64,000 nt of DNA from Pocillopora verrucosa (Eukaryota; Cnidaria; Anthozoa; Scleractinia; Pocilloporidae): assembly GCF_036669915.1 (NCBI RefSeq), contig NC_089321.1, forward strand, positions 9,490,914 through 9,554,913, given 5' to 3'. The notes under the pieces are model-generated. The model saw only the letters and a list, made by a program, of their open reading frames with translations. It did not search any database and was not told where the DNA came from. Below are positions 12,101 to 23,300 of this stretch, in pieces (positions within the stretch are counted from its first letter, which is position 1; each line of letters starts with the position of its first letter). A program made the position numbers and the translations under genes.

Positions 12101-13108
12101 AAACAATTAGAGGGTGACAATGATATGTGCTGGGGTTATTTCCCATTCTATTGGATCCTAACATGAGAGGCTCATACACACAACTTTAGTTTGATTTGTT
12201 TACATGAAGAAAAGATTTTCAAGTGTACATTCCTAATCAACATCCAATGCTGTCTGTTTTTTTTTTGTTTTTTGTTTTTGGTAAGAAAAAGGAAAGAACT
12301 CTGCCTAAAAAACTTTAAACCCTAAGAGTGACCCGCATCTAATTTCTCCTTACAGTAATAGTGCTAAATCATTCATTAAGATCATGAGAATTAAAGAAAT
12401 GATCACAAACTTAGGAAGCTTTGATTGTATAACAAATTCTCCTTATCAGTACCAAAAGTAATGTATAGAGTGTGGAGAGTAGGGATACTGATGTTGTGGT
12501 GTAACGGTTTAAAAACAGTGTTAACTATTAGCAGCTGGGAGGATTTTTGGGAGCTTTAAATAAGATTACCACCTTTCCATAAATTGAGAAAACAAGTCGA
12601 TACCTTTCATTATATAAAAACAAAGAGAGACAATTTGAATATAAGAACGCTTATTTCTTTCACTAGCATTTCATTATTTTTGGAAGAAAAGGAAATATCT
12701 TCTCAATAGATCTTAAGTATAAAACATAATAAATAAGGCATTCAAGAAGCCTGAGATTTTAATATTCTTTAGACGTGGCTCCTGTATGCACTAGAAATTA
12801 TAATATTCATATGTACATGTACAATCGTGATCTGTCATAGATACCCGCATGATTCTTAAAATAAAATAAAAAATTTAAAAAAAATTAGTGCACAAGAAAC
12901 TTGAACCCAGTATCTACTAGGTTGTGTGAGTAGAAATGTTTTCAGACATTTCAGACTTACATCAACAAGTCGAAAATTAACTTGGCTGCTTTGTTTCAAG
13001 TGAACTAACCACAATCAACCTTTTAAAATTTAGCCTTACCTTACTAGAGTTAACTAATTCTCGTAGCTTTTGAGGTGATCTCCCTCCAGATCCACCACTT
13101 GAAGCCAT
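9106..13108 (-). CDS. CCDC89: Coiled-coil domain-containing protein 89-like, complete, 7 exons
   Basis: Exons in transcript order: 13040-13108, 11596-12083, 11283-11380, 10605-10741, 9890-9972, 9651-9744, 9106-9192. Borders are GT/AG and phases join into 351 codons plus stop (human CCDC89 is of similar length, about 374). After a Ser/Gly-rich N-terminus (MASSGGSGGRSPQKLREL) nearly the whole protein is heptad-rich coiled coil. The diagnostic block is in exon 2: NGLLRSRIDQQ, then CILKQRADESL, LEEENSELK, NHEELIKIKDEY and ENEKLRMENTNLRRENEGL, which match CCDC89/BOIP closely. Vertebrate CCDC89 interacts with the HEY1 pathway and is testis-rich; its role here is unknown. No transmembrane or enzymatic motif. 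The ATG has a stop-bearing 5' flank, and introns 1 and 3 each hold a MITE copy. Confidence 0.9.
9823..9841. repeat. (AAT)n microsatellite
   Basis: Short run of AAT units in the intron between CCDC89 exons 5 and 6. Confidence 0.85.
10870..11078. mobile_element. MITE-like element, copy 1 (CCDC89 intron 3)
   Basis: About 209 bases with imperfect terminal inverted repeats: left TTAACCCTTAGACCCCTA, right (reverse complement) TTAATCCTTTACATCCAAA. The interior includes CATCTAATTTCTCCTTACA and AAATTCTCCTTATCAG. It carries no coding capacity. Similar elements are abundant in coral introns (recalled, not checked). Confidence 0.75.
11565..11590. repeat. (TTTA)n microsatellite
   Basis: Six or so tandem TTTA/ATTT units directly beside the donor end of CCDC89 exon 2. 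Confidence 0.9.
12313..12513. mobile_element. MITE-like element, copy 2 (CCDC89 intron 1)
   Basis: Same family as the 10,870 element, in the same orientation: starts TTTAAACCCTAAGAGTGAC, keeps CATCTAATTTCTCCTTACA and AAATTCTCCTTATCAG, and ends GTGTAACGGTTTAA, the partner of the left end. It differs from copy 1 by many substitutions, so the two are independent or old insertions. Confidence 0.75.
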
Positions 13109-13619
13109 TTAAATAAATAAAAAGTTTTTTCAATGGAAGTGCCCAAAGTCAAACGTTGTCAATCGGTCGCGCTGAAACAGGCCACTTAGCAGTCTTAAGT
13201 CAATTGCATCTGATACAACGAATAAAATATCCCTTATCTCTTGTAATGACTGTTTACAAAGTAAGGTTTAGTTTGTCGAAACGTTTTCCTCTGCTGAAAA
13301 AAAAAACCCATAAAATTCCGGTATCTTGTGGTTTGCAGAACAAAACAAGCAGGAGTGCTTTGGCAACAAAGTGGAAAGCAAACTTGTTACCAGCTCCCTC
13401 TCGTCTCAGCCTAAACCACAGGAACGGCAGTGACACAGGTATCCCTACTTATGTTACCAAGTAGCTCCTAGAACTACTCAGGGCTGCTAAACAGAAAGCT
13501 TTCAAACAAGTTTTCTTTCCTATGTGATCGCAAGACGCGAAAGCGTAAGGCAGCTTAATTAATTCCTCTATAAGAGACGCAATTTTGAAGTTCAAAATAC
13601 TAGAGCAAAACAGCGGTTA
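13109..13619. other. CCDC89 upstream region
   Basis: Presumed 5' flank of the minus-strand CCDC89 gene. No TATA box was recognised, and short open frames on both strands lack family features. Confidence 0.4.
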
Positions 13620-14365
13620 AAGAACGGCCTTAATGTGGACCTGTTGATGTTATCAAGTTTATTTTGTCTTACGGGGAAGATCCCGCGAAGATACACACAT
13701 GATGTCCTCGCGCTCCTTAAACAAAACTTTCAAGCATATGTTCATATTAGAGATTGGAGGAATTGTTCTCCATTACATCACGCTGCGGCAAAAAGCGATA
13801 CGGAAAATGTCAATCGCACTCCTGCTTTATGAAAGGCTGCCAGTTGAGCAAGGAAAAAATTATTGAATGACACCTTTTCATTGTACGTATCAAAATGGTC
13901 ACTTCGATATTGTTAGAATTCTTCTCAAGTATATATGGGGCTGATTTTGATGCCTCAACGGATTGTTGACGTGTTATTACATCGCCATGTTAACTGCCGA
14001 TAGTGGACATCAGGATATCGTATACCGTACTTAAATGAAACGTAATTGAAGTCTTCATTAAAAGGATCCAAGGAAGATTTTGAATCAAAATCGTAATTAC
14101 ACTGGGGAGAAAGACATGGATGTGAATCCGATTCCGAAGATTCCGGAACGGAAATCGATGACTACCCGTACATCTGCGGAACTGAACTTCATCAGTTCCG
14201 TAAATGTCTCGATCTAAGCTCCGTCAAAAGACACCTGTTAATGACAGTCTTTTAGAAGCCATAGGAAAAGTAAGAGATTTATATATTACAAAATTGAATA
14301 AATTTTTTGAGTTAGAAGGCGATTCTGATGCCAGTGACAACGACAACGATGGCAATAATACATAA
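13620..14365 (+). pseudogene. Decayed ankyrin-repeat gene fragment
   Basis: Pieces of ankyrin repeats appear in shifting plus-strand frames. About 13,756-13,830 reads DWRNCSPLHHAAAKSDTENV; about 13,863-13,930 reads TPFHCTYQNGHFDIVRILLK in another frame; about 13,985-14,025 resembles a further helix (LTADSGHQDIV). Further on come an acidic ESDSEDSGTEIDDY stretch (about 14,125) and a final acidic DSDASDNDNDGNN tail ending at 14,365. Several stops and frame changes separate the pieces and no convincing splice pairs rejoin them, so a host pseudogene is the likeliest call. A fast-evolving multi-exon gene cannot be fully excluded. Confidence 0.55.
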
Positions 14366-14431
14366 GGAGGGGATACCAAAAGACGAAAATTTGTTTAATT
14401 AAGGTGGCTCCTTTTAAAACATATTTATAGA

Positions 14432-14437
14432 TTTATT
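14432..14437 (-). terminator. Candidate poly(A) signal of the polycystin-like gene
   Basis: AATAAA on the minus strand about 230 bases past the stop of the 14,665-29,808 gene. Confidence 0.4.
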
Positions 14438-14664
14438 ATAATAATGTCAAATAGCTGGGAAATTGATTCCAACTTGTGTATAACAGCAACAAAATGAGAT
14501 AAAAACAAAGAAATATTAAAAAAAACTTAAAAAACTGAAAAATATCTGGATTTTAATTGCTGATGTTCCTTAGCGACGAGATCCAACCATGTTGTCCTCT
14601 TCCCTCTTATTCACTCCTCTACAGTTTCTACATTCAATTCTTACTGTTATCAAATTGGAAACTT

Positions 14665-17332
14665 TTAAGAAAATGATTCGTTCTCAGTCCCCGTGACCGT
14701 GACGTTTCCCAGATCATCCTGAGAGCCATACGCTTTTATTTCGTGACATATTATATGAAATTTCTCTTCCTCCTCAAAATATCCTTGCACAATATTATCC
14801 AATCGATGAAATAAATCCTTTTTCGTTTTGTGTAACTTCTTCAGTTGAGATTTAACAACATCGTCTCTAAAGTTCACTTTCTTTTTCATTTTTCGTCTGT
14901 AGTTTCCTTCAGAGCCATCATCTCTACGCTTTTGGATAATAGAACTTATTCTATCAAAGAGAGATTTTCTTCTGATGTTTCTTGGTTTTTCATGTACCGA
15001 TTCTTGGACCTCCCGTTTCCTTAAAGCTGTAATGGCTTTGCTGATTAAATCAAAATGAATTGACTTGCTTCTGTTAGAATTTAAGGCAACGTTTGTTACT
15101 TCTGTTTCTTCCAACGCGGTGGAGGTTTGCTGGAATTTCATCCGTTTCATAGCGTTACTAACCACATCGAATAAAGCCCTCCTCTCCTCATTCCTTGGCC
15201 AGTCGTATGCATCCACTAGATCATAAAGTTCACTTTGATTCACTAAATCCTTTGCCTCAAAAAGTGCTTCATTCATTAAAGCGATGAAAAAGTTCATGGA
15301 TAGAATAGTAAGGCTTAATAGTAGTAGAGCAGCGAAGATTCTTCCAAATGTTTCATTTGCTTCTGCTAAAGTATTGATAGGCCTCGCTTTCACTCGTCCC
15401 AGAGTGAGTTCGAGTTGAAAGTATGTTCCCTTAAGAATCGACGAATAAAACTCAGATCCATTCCCGAAAATCAAAATGCCGAAGTGCAAGAAAGCCACAA
15501 AAATGATAAATAAATTGAAGCTGAATGATGAAAGAAGACGCATGGATTTCTGAAGAGTTTTAGAAAACACTGCAATATGAGAATTAAACCGAATCATTCT
15601 CAACAGTTTCAAAATGACGATAAAAGTGAGAATTCCAAGCGTTGCATTCTCCACTTCCAGCGAAACGACAGCTTCTTGAAAGCTTACATTCGCATAAATG
15701 TTTTGTTGCAATTTCTGGATCGTTGCAGACACCCTGATAGTTTGTAAAATATACATTACCACAGCTGAAACAGAGAAAGTAATCTGAGAGATTTCGACCC
15801 AATTCCAGATGGACTTGAAATATCTGCAGCGTTGCCTATAAAGCTTATAGCATTCTCTTCCGAGGAAGAACAGAATGAACACGATGAACAAAAGTATGCA
15901 GATCAGATAAAACTCATTAGATGCTGTTTCCGACGAATTCAAAGAAATAATATTACTTCTTGTGAAAGGCACTTTGTACCCGGATGCTTCCACTTCATAG
16001 AAATACGTCACAACGGTTAAAAGGTTTACGGATGGGTTGAACGCGGCAAATTCCATCATAACAACTCTGGTCTGTTTGTCCAGCCAGTAATAGCTCTTAA
16101 GGTTCTCAACGATGCTATATCCGGTGGAAGTATCGTATCCGAGGTCTGCAACAAATCCTCCCCCTGGATAAAACGAGAACTCTCCCCACTTTGGTGCTGT
16201 GTCAGCATTTTGGTATCGCCATGGCTTCGGACAGAGTCGGAGCAGCTCGTCATCACTCGTAGAGTTATCGACAGGGTTCCATCCCGGTTTATGAAATACA
16301 GTCTTGTCTTCGTTAATTTGCGAGAATCCCTCGTAGCATGTCGGAAAGGTAGTTTTCATATAGTCCAAGACTTTACACGAGGCTGAAAAAATTAAAAAAT
16401 AGCATAAAAGGAAAGATGATCAGTTTTGACTCGATTTTTTGCCCTTTGAGCAATTCGAATGGGAAATTCTTTTTGTATTCAGGGTATCCCTAAACGAGTT
16501 GTTCCAAAAATCAACTTAAAAAATTATATGTAAAAGGAGGAAAAAACATTTTATTTCCTCCACAGACCACTATCCACGATAAAAAGCAAAGAAAGCGGTT
16601 CACACTTAGTCGTCAGATAATTATTCGAGTCAAAGGCTAGGATGCCTTTTAGAGTAAATCCTTATTATTAAAAAAGATTGCTAGGATCTGGGACATAATA
16701 AAAGTTAGTAATCTAACAGGAAAACGGCCTGGTTGCTAGACCAGATTCAAAATGGGGGCGTTTATCGCATGATCATCGCTTACTTGGAGACAATTTCCAT
16801 TAAGTAATGTCATCTTTTGGAATCTCAAAACATGATCAGTGCTATAATTTGCTATAAACCTCTCATGGGTGTAGATGAAAAGTTGTATAGTTTGTAGACC
16901 ATACGCATACTTCTTCCTCAATGGTATAGCAAATGGAATAAGCTGTGGTAGTAATGAACAACTAAGATTGTAGTTCTTGACAGTATTTCATCCCGTGCAG
17001 CATACATGAATATATCTTATGCTAAACTCTGTTTTGTGTACACGACTAAGTTTTACCCAATGTCGTATAAACTAATTTATCCATGAGTTTGAAGCCACTG
17101 GATGACGTATGGGTTAAATGGGGTTGTTTGGTAGGTCTTGGGAAAACTGACGACGAAACTTACTTGATTTCACCCTCAGCTGCCTTACTCGCGCCATTCC
17201 TACGAGCAGAGAATGTTTATCACCTATGTACATGGTTTGATTCTCCTCTTTGCCATTGTACCATTTGCCAACAAACACGCCAGGTATGAAAACATCGTTT
17301 AACCACCTCCAAAACTCCTTATCGTTCAGTAC
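14665..17332 (-). CDS. Polycystin extracellular (TOP) domain and channel exons (15 and 16)
   Basis: Exon 15 (17164-17332) reads VLNDKEFWRWLNDVFIPGVF, YIGDKHSLLVGMARVRQLRVK; exon 16 (14665-16382) continues SCKVLDYMKTTFPTCYEGFS, YPGGGFVADLGYD and VVMMEFAAFNPSVNLL. Then come channel helices (FYLICILLFIVFILFFLG onward), the FNSHIAVFSKTLQKS linker, pore helix and filter region (FGNGSEFYSSILKG, LELTLGRV) and the last helix LLLLSLTILSMNFFIALMNE. The cytosolic tail is long and basic with a short coiled-coil-like end (KKDLFHRLDNIVQGYFEEEE). The filter differs from the TxLGD of PKD2, so ion selectivity cannot be read off. Confidence 0.9.
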
Positions 17333-20300
17333 CTGGGTGATGAAGTAAGAGAAAGCAATGTGTTTCGTAAGAACACGATGAAAATTATCGTTTGTACGTA
17401 AAAACATTTTGCGCGCAAATAAGCTGGTTCAAATATGGCAGAGTTCGCGTAATTAATTTTTTAAACAGGAGTAGAGCCAAGGAAACGGATTGTAAAGGTG
17501 ATAAGAAAGACTGAGCAAGTGATACAAAATAATTTTCCAAAGTTGATTCATTCTAGTCTGCTTTCATCCTCTCTCTATTTTTGGTATATCAACAAAGGCA
17601 GAAAACCGAGTGTAAAGGGTTCTGATGATGGATGCGACTTCTTTTGATGATAAACTACAGCAATTCATGTAATGAAATTACCCACCGTACTAAACTTTGG
17701 TAATCCTTCTCGGATGGACTTTGTCATGAGATATCGATGGTCATTTCTGTTACCATAACAAACCACCATTAGCAAAAAAATGAAAATAAGATAAAGAAAA
17801 AGATCCACAAAAAACTGCGAAATGTTTTGTTTTCTGGCTTGATTCTTTCTCATCTCTTCCACCTTGGATAATTCTAGATTCCATAACCTTTGTTTTGAGG
17901 GGCTACTTTGGGGTTCCTCGATGCTTTCATATCCTTTTCCTCTGCTTGCTTTCCTTTTGAAAATAGCCGCTACAAACATCGCCATGAAGAAAACTTTCAC
18001 AGGCTCAGTGACTACTACATCCTGGCTGAACGATATCAGCATTGAGGAAAGCCACTTTTCACTGATACTCTTTCCCCACATCAGACTGTAGAAGACTGAA
18101 AACACTGCCGAAACTGCACATGCGCAGATGATCAAAAACCAAGCAAGATATATCAACAGGGTTGCTTTAGAAAAACGACCAGTGCTGGTCTCAGACCTCT
18201 CTCCTCCTTTTTGAAACAGGAATACTACGAGAACGTTAATTGGTGCCACAATTAACGCGCTTTCAATACCAATAATTACTTGTCTCCACGAAAATTTTAG
18301 AGGTCCAATTTGAAAGACCTCTTCAGTGCCACCATCCAATTGATAGAACATCGCATTAGCGAGCATAGCCGTTAATAGCACAGAGAGGCAGCATGACGCC
18401 CGCTGTACTCTTGTAAAGCGGCTTTTTCGTGGCTTTGTTGCAACTGAAACCCAAACATGTGATTCAGTGAGGCCTTTCCACCATCGCTTCATGACCTCCT
18501 GGTTGAAATCTAGTTGATTGGGCGTTAATTCAAAGGTACGCTCGATTCGACCGTCACCTCGTTCAAGGGCAAACCACTGATTAACCGTAAATGTCCAAGA
18601 GTTGTTAAACTGCTCGTCTAAAATCACAATTTCTTCTAGAAACCACGAAGGACTCTCTCCAGAGTTATCATGACCGATTCGCACTCCTTGAATCGTGCCA
18701 AGAGGATTGCTAACCTTAAGAACGAACACGTCTGTGTTAGCTCGAGAAAATAACAAATTCTCTGCACCAGGCTCTTCCGGGCTGAGCTCAAGAATACCAG
18801 TGCTTTCAGTAGTTCCGTAAATTTCTATTGCAACCCTGGCCGTTGTGCCAGAATTTCTCCAGACACCTGTAGAAACGGTTATCTCGAATTCTTGCAAGTT
18901 ATTCGACGCCGAAGGCAACTGTATCGGCGCACCATTCTAGAAAGCAATACAAATGAAGATATTCATTAACAATTCTATGAACAGGCGCCTTTTCCTAAAA
19001 ATGAAATATCCTCCAACCTAGAGTTAGACTGAATTTTATTCACTGGACGAGTTAAAGGTAATTATGGGCAGTTATGGTTCATTCTTTTTGGTTTTTTGTT
19101 TGTTTGTTTGTTTTCTTTGTTTTTGATTTGTTAGTTTTTTTTGGGAGAGGAGAAGGGTCAGTTTGTAAAATGGCTTCAATCAGCGTCAAAAGTCTGGGCA
19201 CACCATATTGTTTTCCTTTCTGGTTGAACCCGTAGTTTCCCACTCGAATACAATGTTTCTCATTTTCTATCAGACCTGAGAATTCACTAATATACAGAAT
19301 TGTTTGTTTTTGTTTTTTGTTTTCGGGGGTAGGAAGGGTTTAAAACTGAATAAAAATCTCAGCAGTCAAAAGCCTTTTTTAGTCAAGGGACGGAATATTC
19401 CTGGCACTTTTGCCACTCAGCGTAGACAAATTTGTGCATAGAGTATACTATGTGGCTGTCAGTTCTGTTCTAACATATCACTGTCCACAACCTTCTGGAA
19501 ACACAAGACCGTAACATTTTCAAGAAAGTATCTAACACTGTGAATTATCCCCTCCTTTTCTACTTAGAATCAAATCGACCCATTATAACCTTAGAAGGAA
19601 ATCCTCTGAAAAACCCAAGATCAACACGGTCCACTCTAAGAGTACCTATGTAAATAGATTGGTCTTTAAATATAATTTAGCATTAGAATAGGGGATCTTT
19701 TTACATCTTTTATACACTGTACACTTTAGATTTTAACTTGTAACATAGGAAATGTATTTTTATCCCATAAACAAATAAAGACATATTGCTATCAATCATA
19801 CTTACATTCCTCTTGTCTTTTTTATCTGCTTTCCGGACGATAACAAGCACGACAATATAGATTAGAAAAACTACGGCCATTGTTACAATGACGGCAACAT
19901 TTCCAGTCTCTCCCAGTTTCTTGAATTCGATCAGGACCTTGTCGAAGTCGATGGGATTCGGTTTCACTAAAAGGCTTCCCCCAAACGAAGTTAAATGATT
20001 GCAAGAACAGTTGAGATATCCATTTAATTGTGCAGATAAAACCTGCAAGTAAAAGTAAAAAAATATATTCCACACTCTTTCAGACTATATATGATGATTA
20101 TATGAAAATACCGAAGAGTACAGAATAATTTTGGAAAGTACGGAAAATCAGACCACAGTTCTCTTAGTAACTGCGATCATCTTCAGAAGGCATACGGACA
20201 TGCCTTCAGTAGGCATAGGGACATGCCTTTGGAGATCTCTCGCGTTTTTCGAGTTGATATGACCTAAGCGTACCTGACAGCCGTCCGTTATCCACATTTC

Positions 20301-23300
20301 TCGCTCCTCTGACCAGTGCACACAGCTCTCTTGGGCTACCTTCAGAGTATAGTTATAATCCGTTCGAGAGTCATAAACTGGCACCACTGATACATTTTCG
20401 CTCCGGGGTGGGGTGGGCGGTGGGTCCTTGACTTCGACGCAGGAGCGCTTTTGCCGTCCCTGTCCGAAACAAGATCTTTTACGCCTCTTAATGGGAATAA
20501 TCAAGCTGGCATTGGAAATCTTTACACCAAGAAAGTATTTTCCAGGACTCTTAGCTAAGAATTCGATGGGTTCAAATGGACTAAATGAACACTCAGTTTC
20601 GCCCTCGTTTTTGTCTTGCGCACTTGACGTCGAAACACATCTTGAGTACTTAGACACAGTAGCGTTGAGTTCATGCACTTTTGTAGTTGGCCTCTGACCA
20701 TACTGCAAGTAAACAAACAGACTTACAGTGGACTCTTGAGGAGTGATTTCCAGCTTTACCAGAGTGTTTTCGAACTCAACATCTATCTCATGAAAACGTA
20801 GATTTTCATTTTTGGTAAAATACTGCGGCTTCTCCAAGGCGATGACTTGAGGCTGTAGTGATGTAACGATGATGATGTCGCTTGAGAGATTTGACACTTT
20901 AATCACATTACGCGTTTCGTCTTTTAAGTCGAGAGCTAAGACATCAGAGTTGACTCGCTTCCTTGTTCCGTCCCAAGTGTAGGGGTTGAATGGAATTGAC
21001 AACATCTGCCATAAATGAATGATTAAAAGCTTAAAATAGAATTCAATTGAGTGTAAAAAGTAACAGACATTGCTACTATTTTACCTTACAAAGGTCTGTG
21101 ATTGGTCAAGTAAAACTTATGCACCACCCTCCACCAATCAGATGCAAAAGTAAATCGTGGCTCGGTCACCTACATCTTTTTGCCCTTGAGTTACATTCTT
21201 AAGAAAAATCCAATTGGTGCCCAAGACCACGCACCAAAAATTTTTCCTGACTGACCCCCCCCCCCCCCACAGTCAATAGCATGTCTTATTCGCTCATAAG
21301 ATGACTCTGAGAATACTTTGATAAGCATGCTTACCTGAGTATCAATGTAACCTTTTGCAGTGACAGTAAATTGTAATGATTGGCTGTCAGAAGGAAAAAC
21401 AAATACCCCGCCCGCTGCTTCGATCCTCAACCCCGCAAGTTTCTCGAGGCTGTGGCGTCCTAAGGTCATGCTCAGCTCCCTCGTTGCTATGGAGATCATG
21501 CCCTCATCCGGGGCTCTAACAGCTAATACTGCGTCAGCAACTAAACTAATTGTTTGCATCGCGGTCTTAACGAATTTCACACCCTGTGAAGATAAGCACA
21601 CAGGCAGTTTATCAAATCTTAAAAACATCGGGCAGAATAAAGCGGCAAATTTGATCGCGACCTCGCTTTGAAGAGCCCTAAACTAGAGAAGAATGGGCCA
21701 AAATTGGCCCACCAAGCTTCGTAAAACTTACTGTTCGGAGTTTTTAAAGTGCGTGCTTCTAAATAAACACACGGTTTTTTGAAGATTAAAGATGTATCCA
21801 CAATTTTCACTTAAAATGAACGACTTTTACGAAGTAGAAGCATTATCCTTTTGCCCTTGAAAATACTCAAAATTCGGTCATTATTCGATCATCAAAGTGA
21901 TCGTATAACGTAGCAACAACGCCTGTCGACCAATCTTAGCTGAAAAGTTTGTGAGTATCATAGGTTCTCTTCCCATTCTCATTCCCATGTTCCTTGATCA
22001 TTTCAGACTCTTTGTCTTAGCACATTTCTATGTCTTCTGTGATCCCCAATTGCACAGACCCACGAAGACAGAGAATATTTTTGTTCTATATAATAAAGAA
22101 ACAAAATCTGTTGACGGTGACGCCATCTATGCGTCTGTCCTCTAATAGGTTGTATAGACAAGAACCAATCAAAACATATGTATGAGTTAGCCTATTGTAT
22201 GAAATATGTATTATCGCTCAGGTGTGCTTAACATTATACCTGCTCTTGAAGCCCAGAGCCGAAATCTCCTGACGCAATTACTGCTCCAGTTTTCAGCACA
22301 CTACTGAGACATGTGCCCAGGTTCTCTGCAGACTGGGTGACTAGCGGTATGTAGGCCACTTCTTTTAACTGGGCGGTTCTCCAGAGAAGTGATGTCATTG
22401 AACCAACAGCAGACATCGCGGACTCCTAGAATTTCAAAGATAGAGAGCAATCGTAAATGTTGATAATATTCATTATCAAATGCTCACTTTTTTTTAACAA
22501 TTTCCATACCAGAGTATTGGAGGACACTCTCTCCGAAACCTGTAAAGCAGAGCCAATTACAGACGTGCTTTGGAGAAGGTCTGGAAGATTTTGCACAGGT
22601 AGAGAGATGATCTTTTTGATCAGAAAATCTTGAATCTGTGGAGATGAAAGAAGACACTTCTGAGACACTGTGAGACACATGAATCAATTTAATCGTAGTT
22701 GTGTGGATTGAAATTTGCTCACCACCCCTCCCCCCTTACCAAAAAGACAAAATTTTAACTACAATGGTGAGAGTAACGAGGATAAAAGAATTGTGCTGTT
22801 TACGGAGCAATTTTCACCTCAATCACTAACTCAACATCAAGCTGACTTACTTTAGCCTTATTCTGTAAACTAACGGTGCTATCCTGGGAAACAGTCTGGA
22901 GGACAGAATTTGCAATTTGTGCAGCTCTACTTAAGTCTCCATCCTGGATGACGTCATTAAGTAAACTATCATTGGCTGTCAAAAAGCTGCTGATGTTTTC
23001 TGGTCTCAAAAGCTCCGATGGCTTCACCTACAGAAAGTCAAACATGAACCAATTGACTGTAAGAAAAGAAAAAAATAAAGGCCACAGCAGAAACTAATCT
23101 TACTATATCTCAGAGTCAATAGGAATAGTTCTACCCCTTGGGGGATTTGAAGAAAAATCCCTTTCGCTTCAACAAAGTAATGACATTCTAAAAATCTCTA
23201 CAATCTATACGATCACGATTCACTGACCAACTCGCTTGTGTTAGCAATCAAAATAATCATGCTACAAAATATAAACGCTTGCTTTTTCCAGGCTTTTCTT

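Noticed and set aside
16736-16921. Possible extra exon of the polycystin-like gene
   Set aside because: Exons 15 and 16 join in phase (RVK-S-T-SCKV) without it, the sequence lacks polycystin motifs, and no matching acceptor/donor pair was found.
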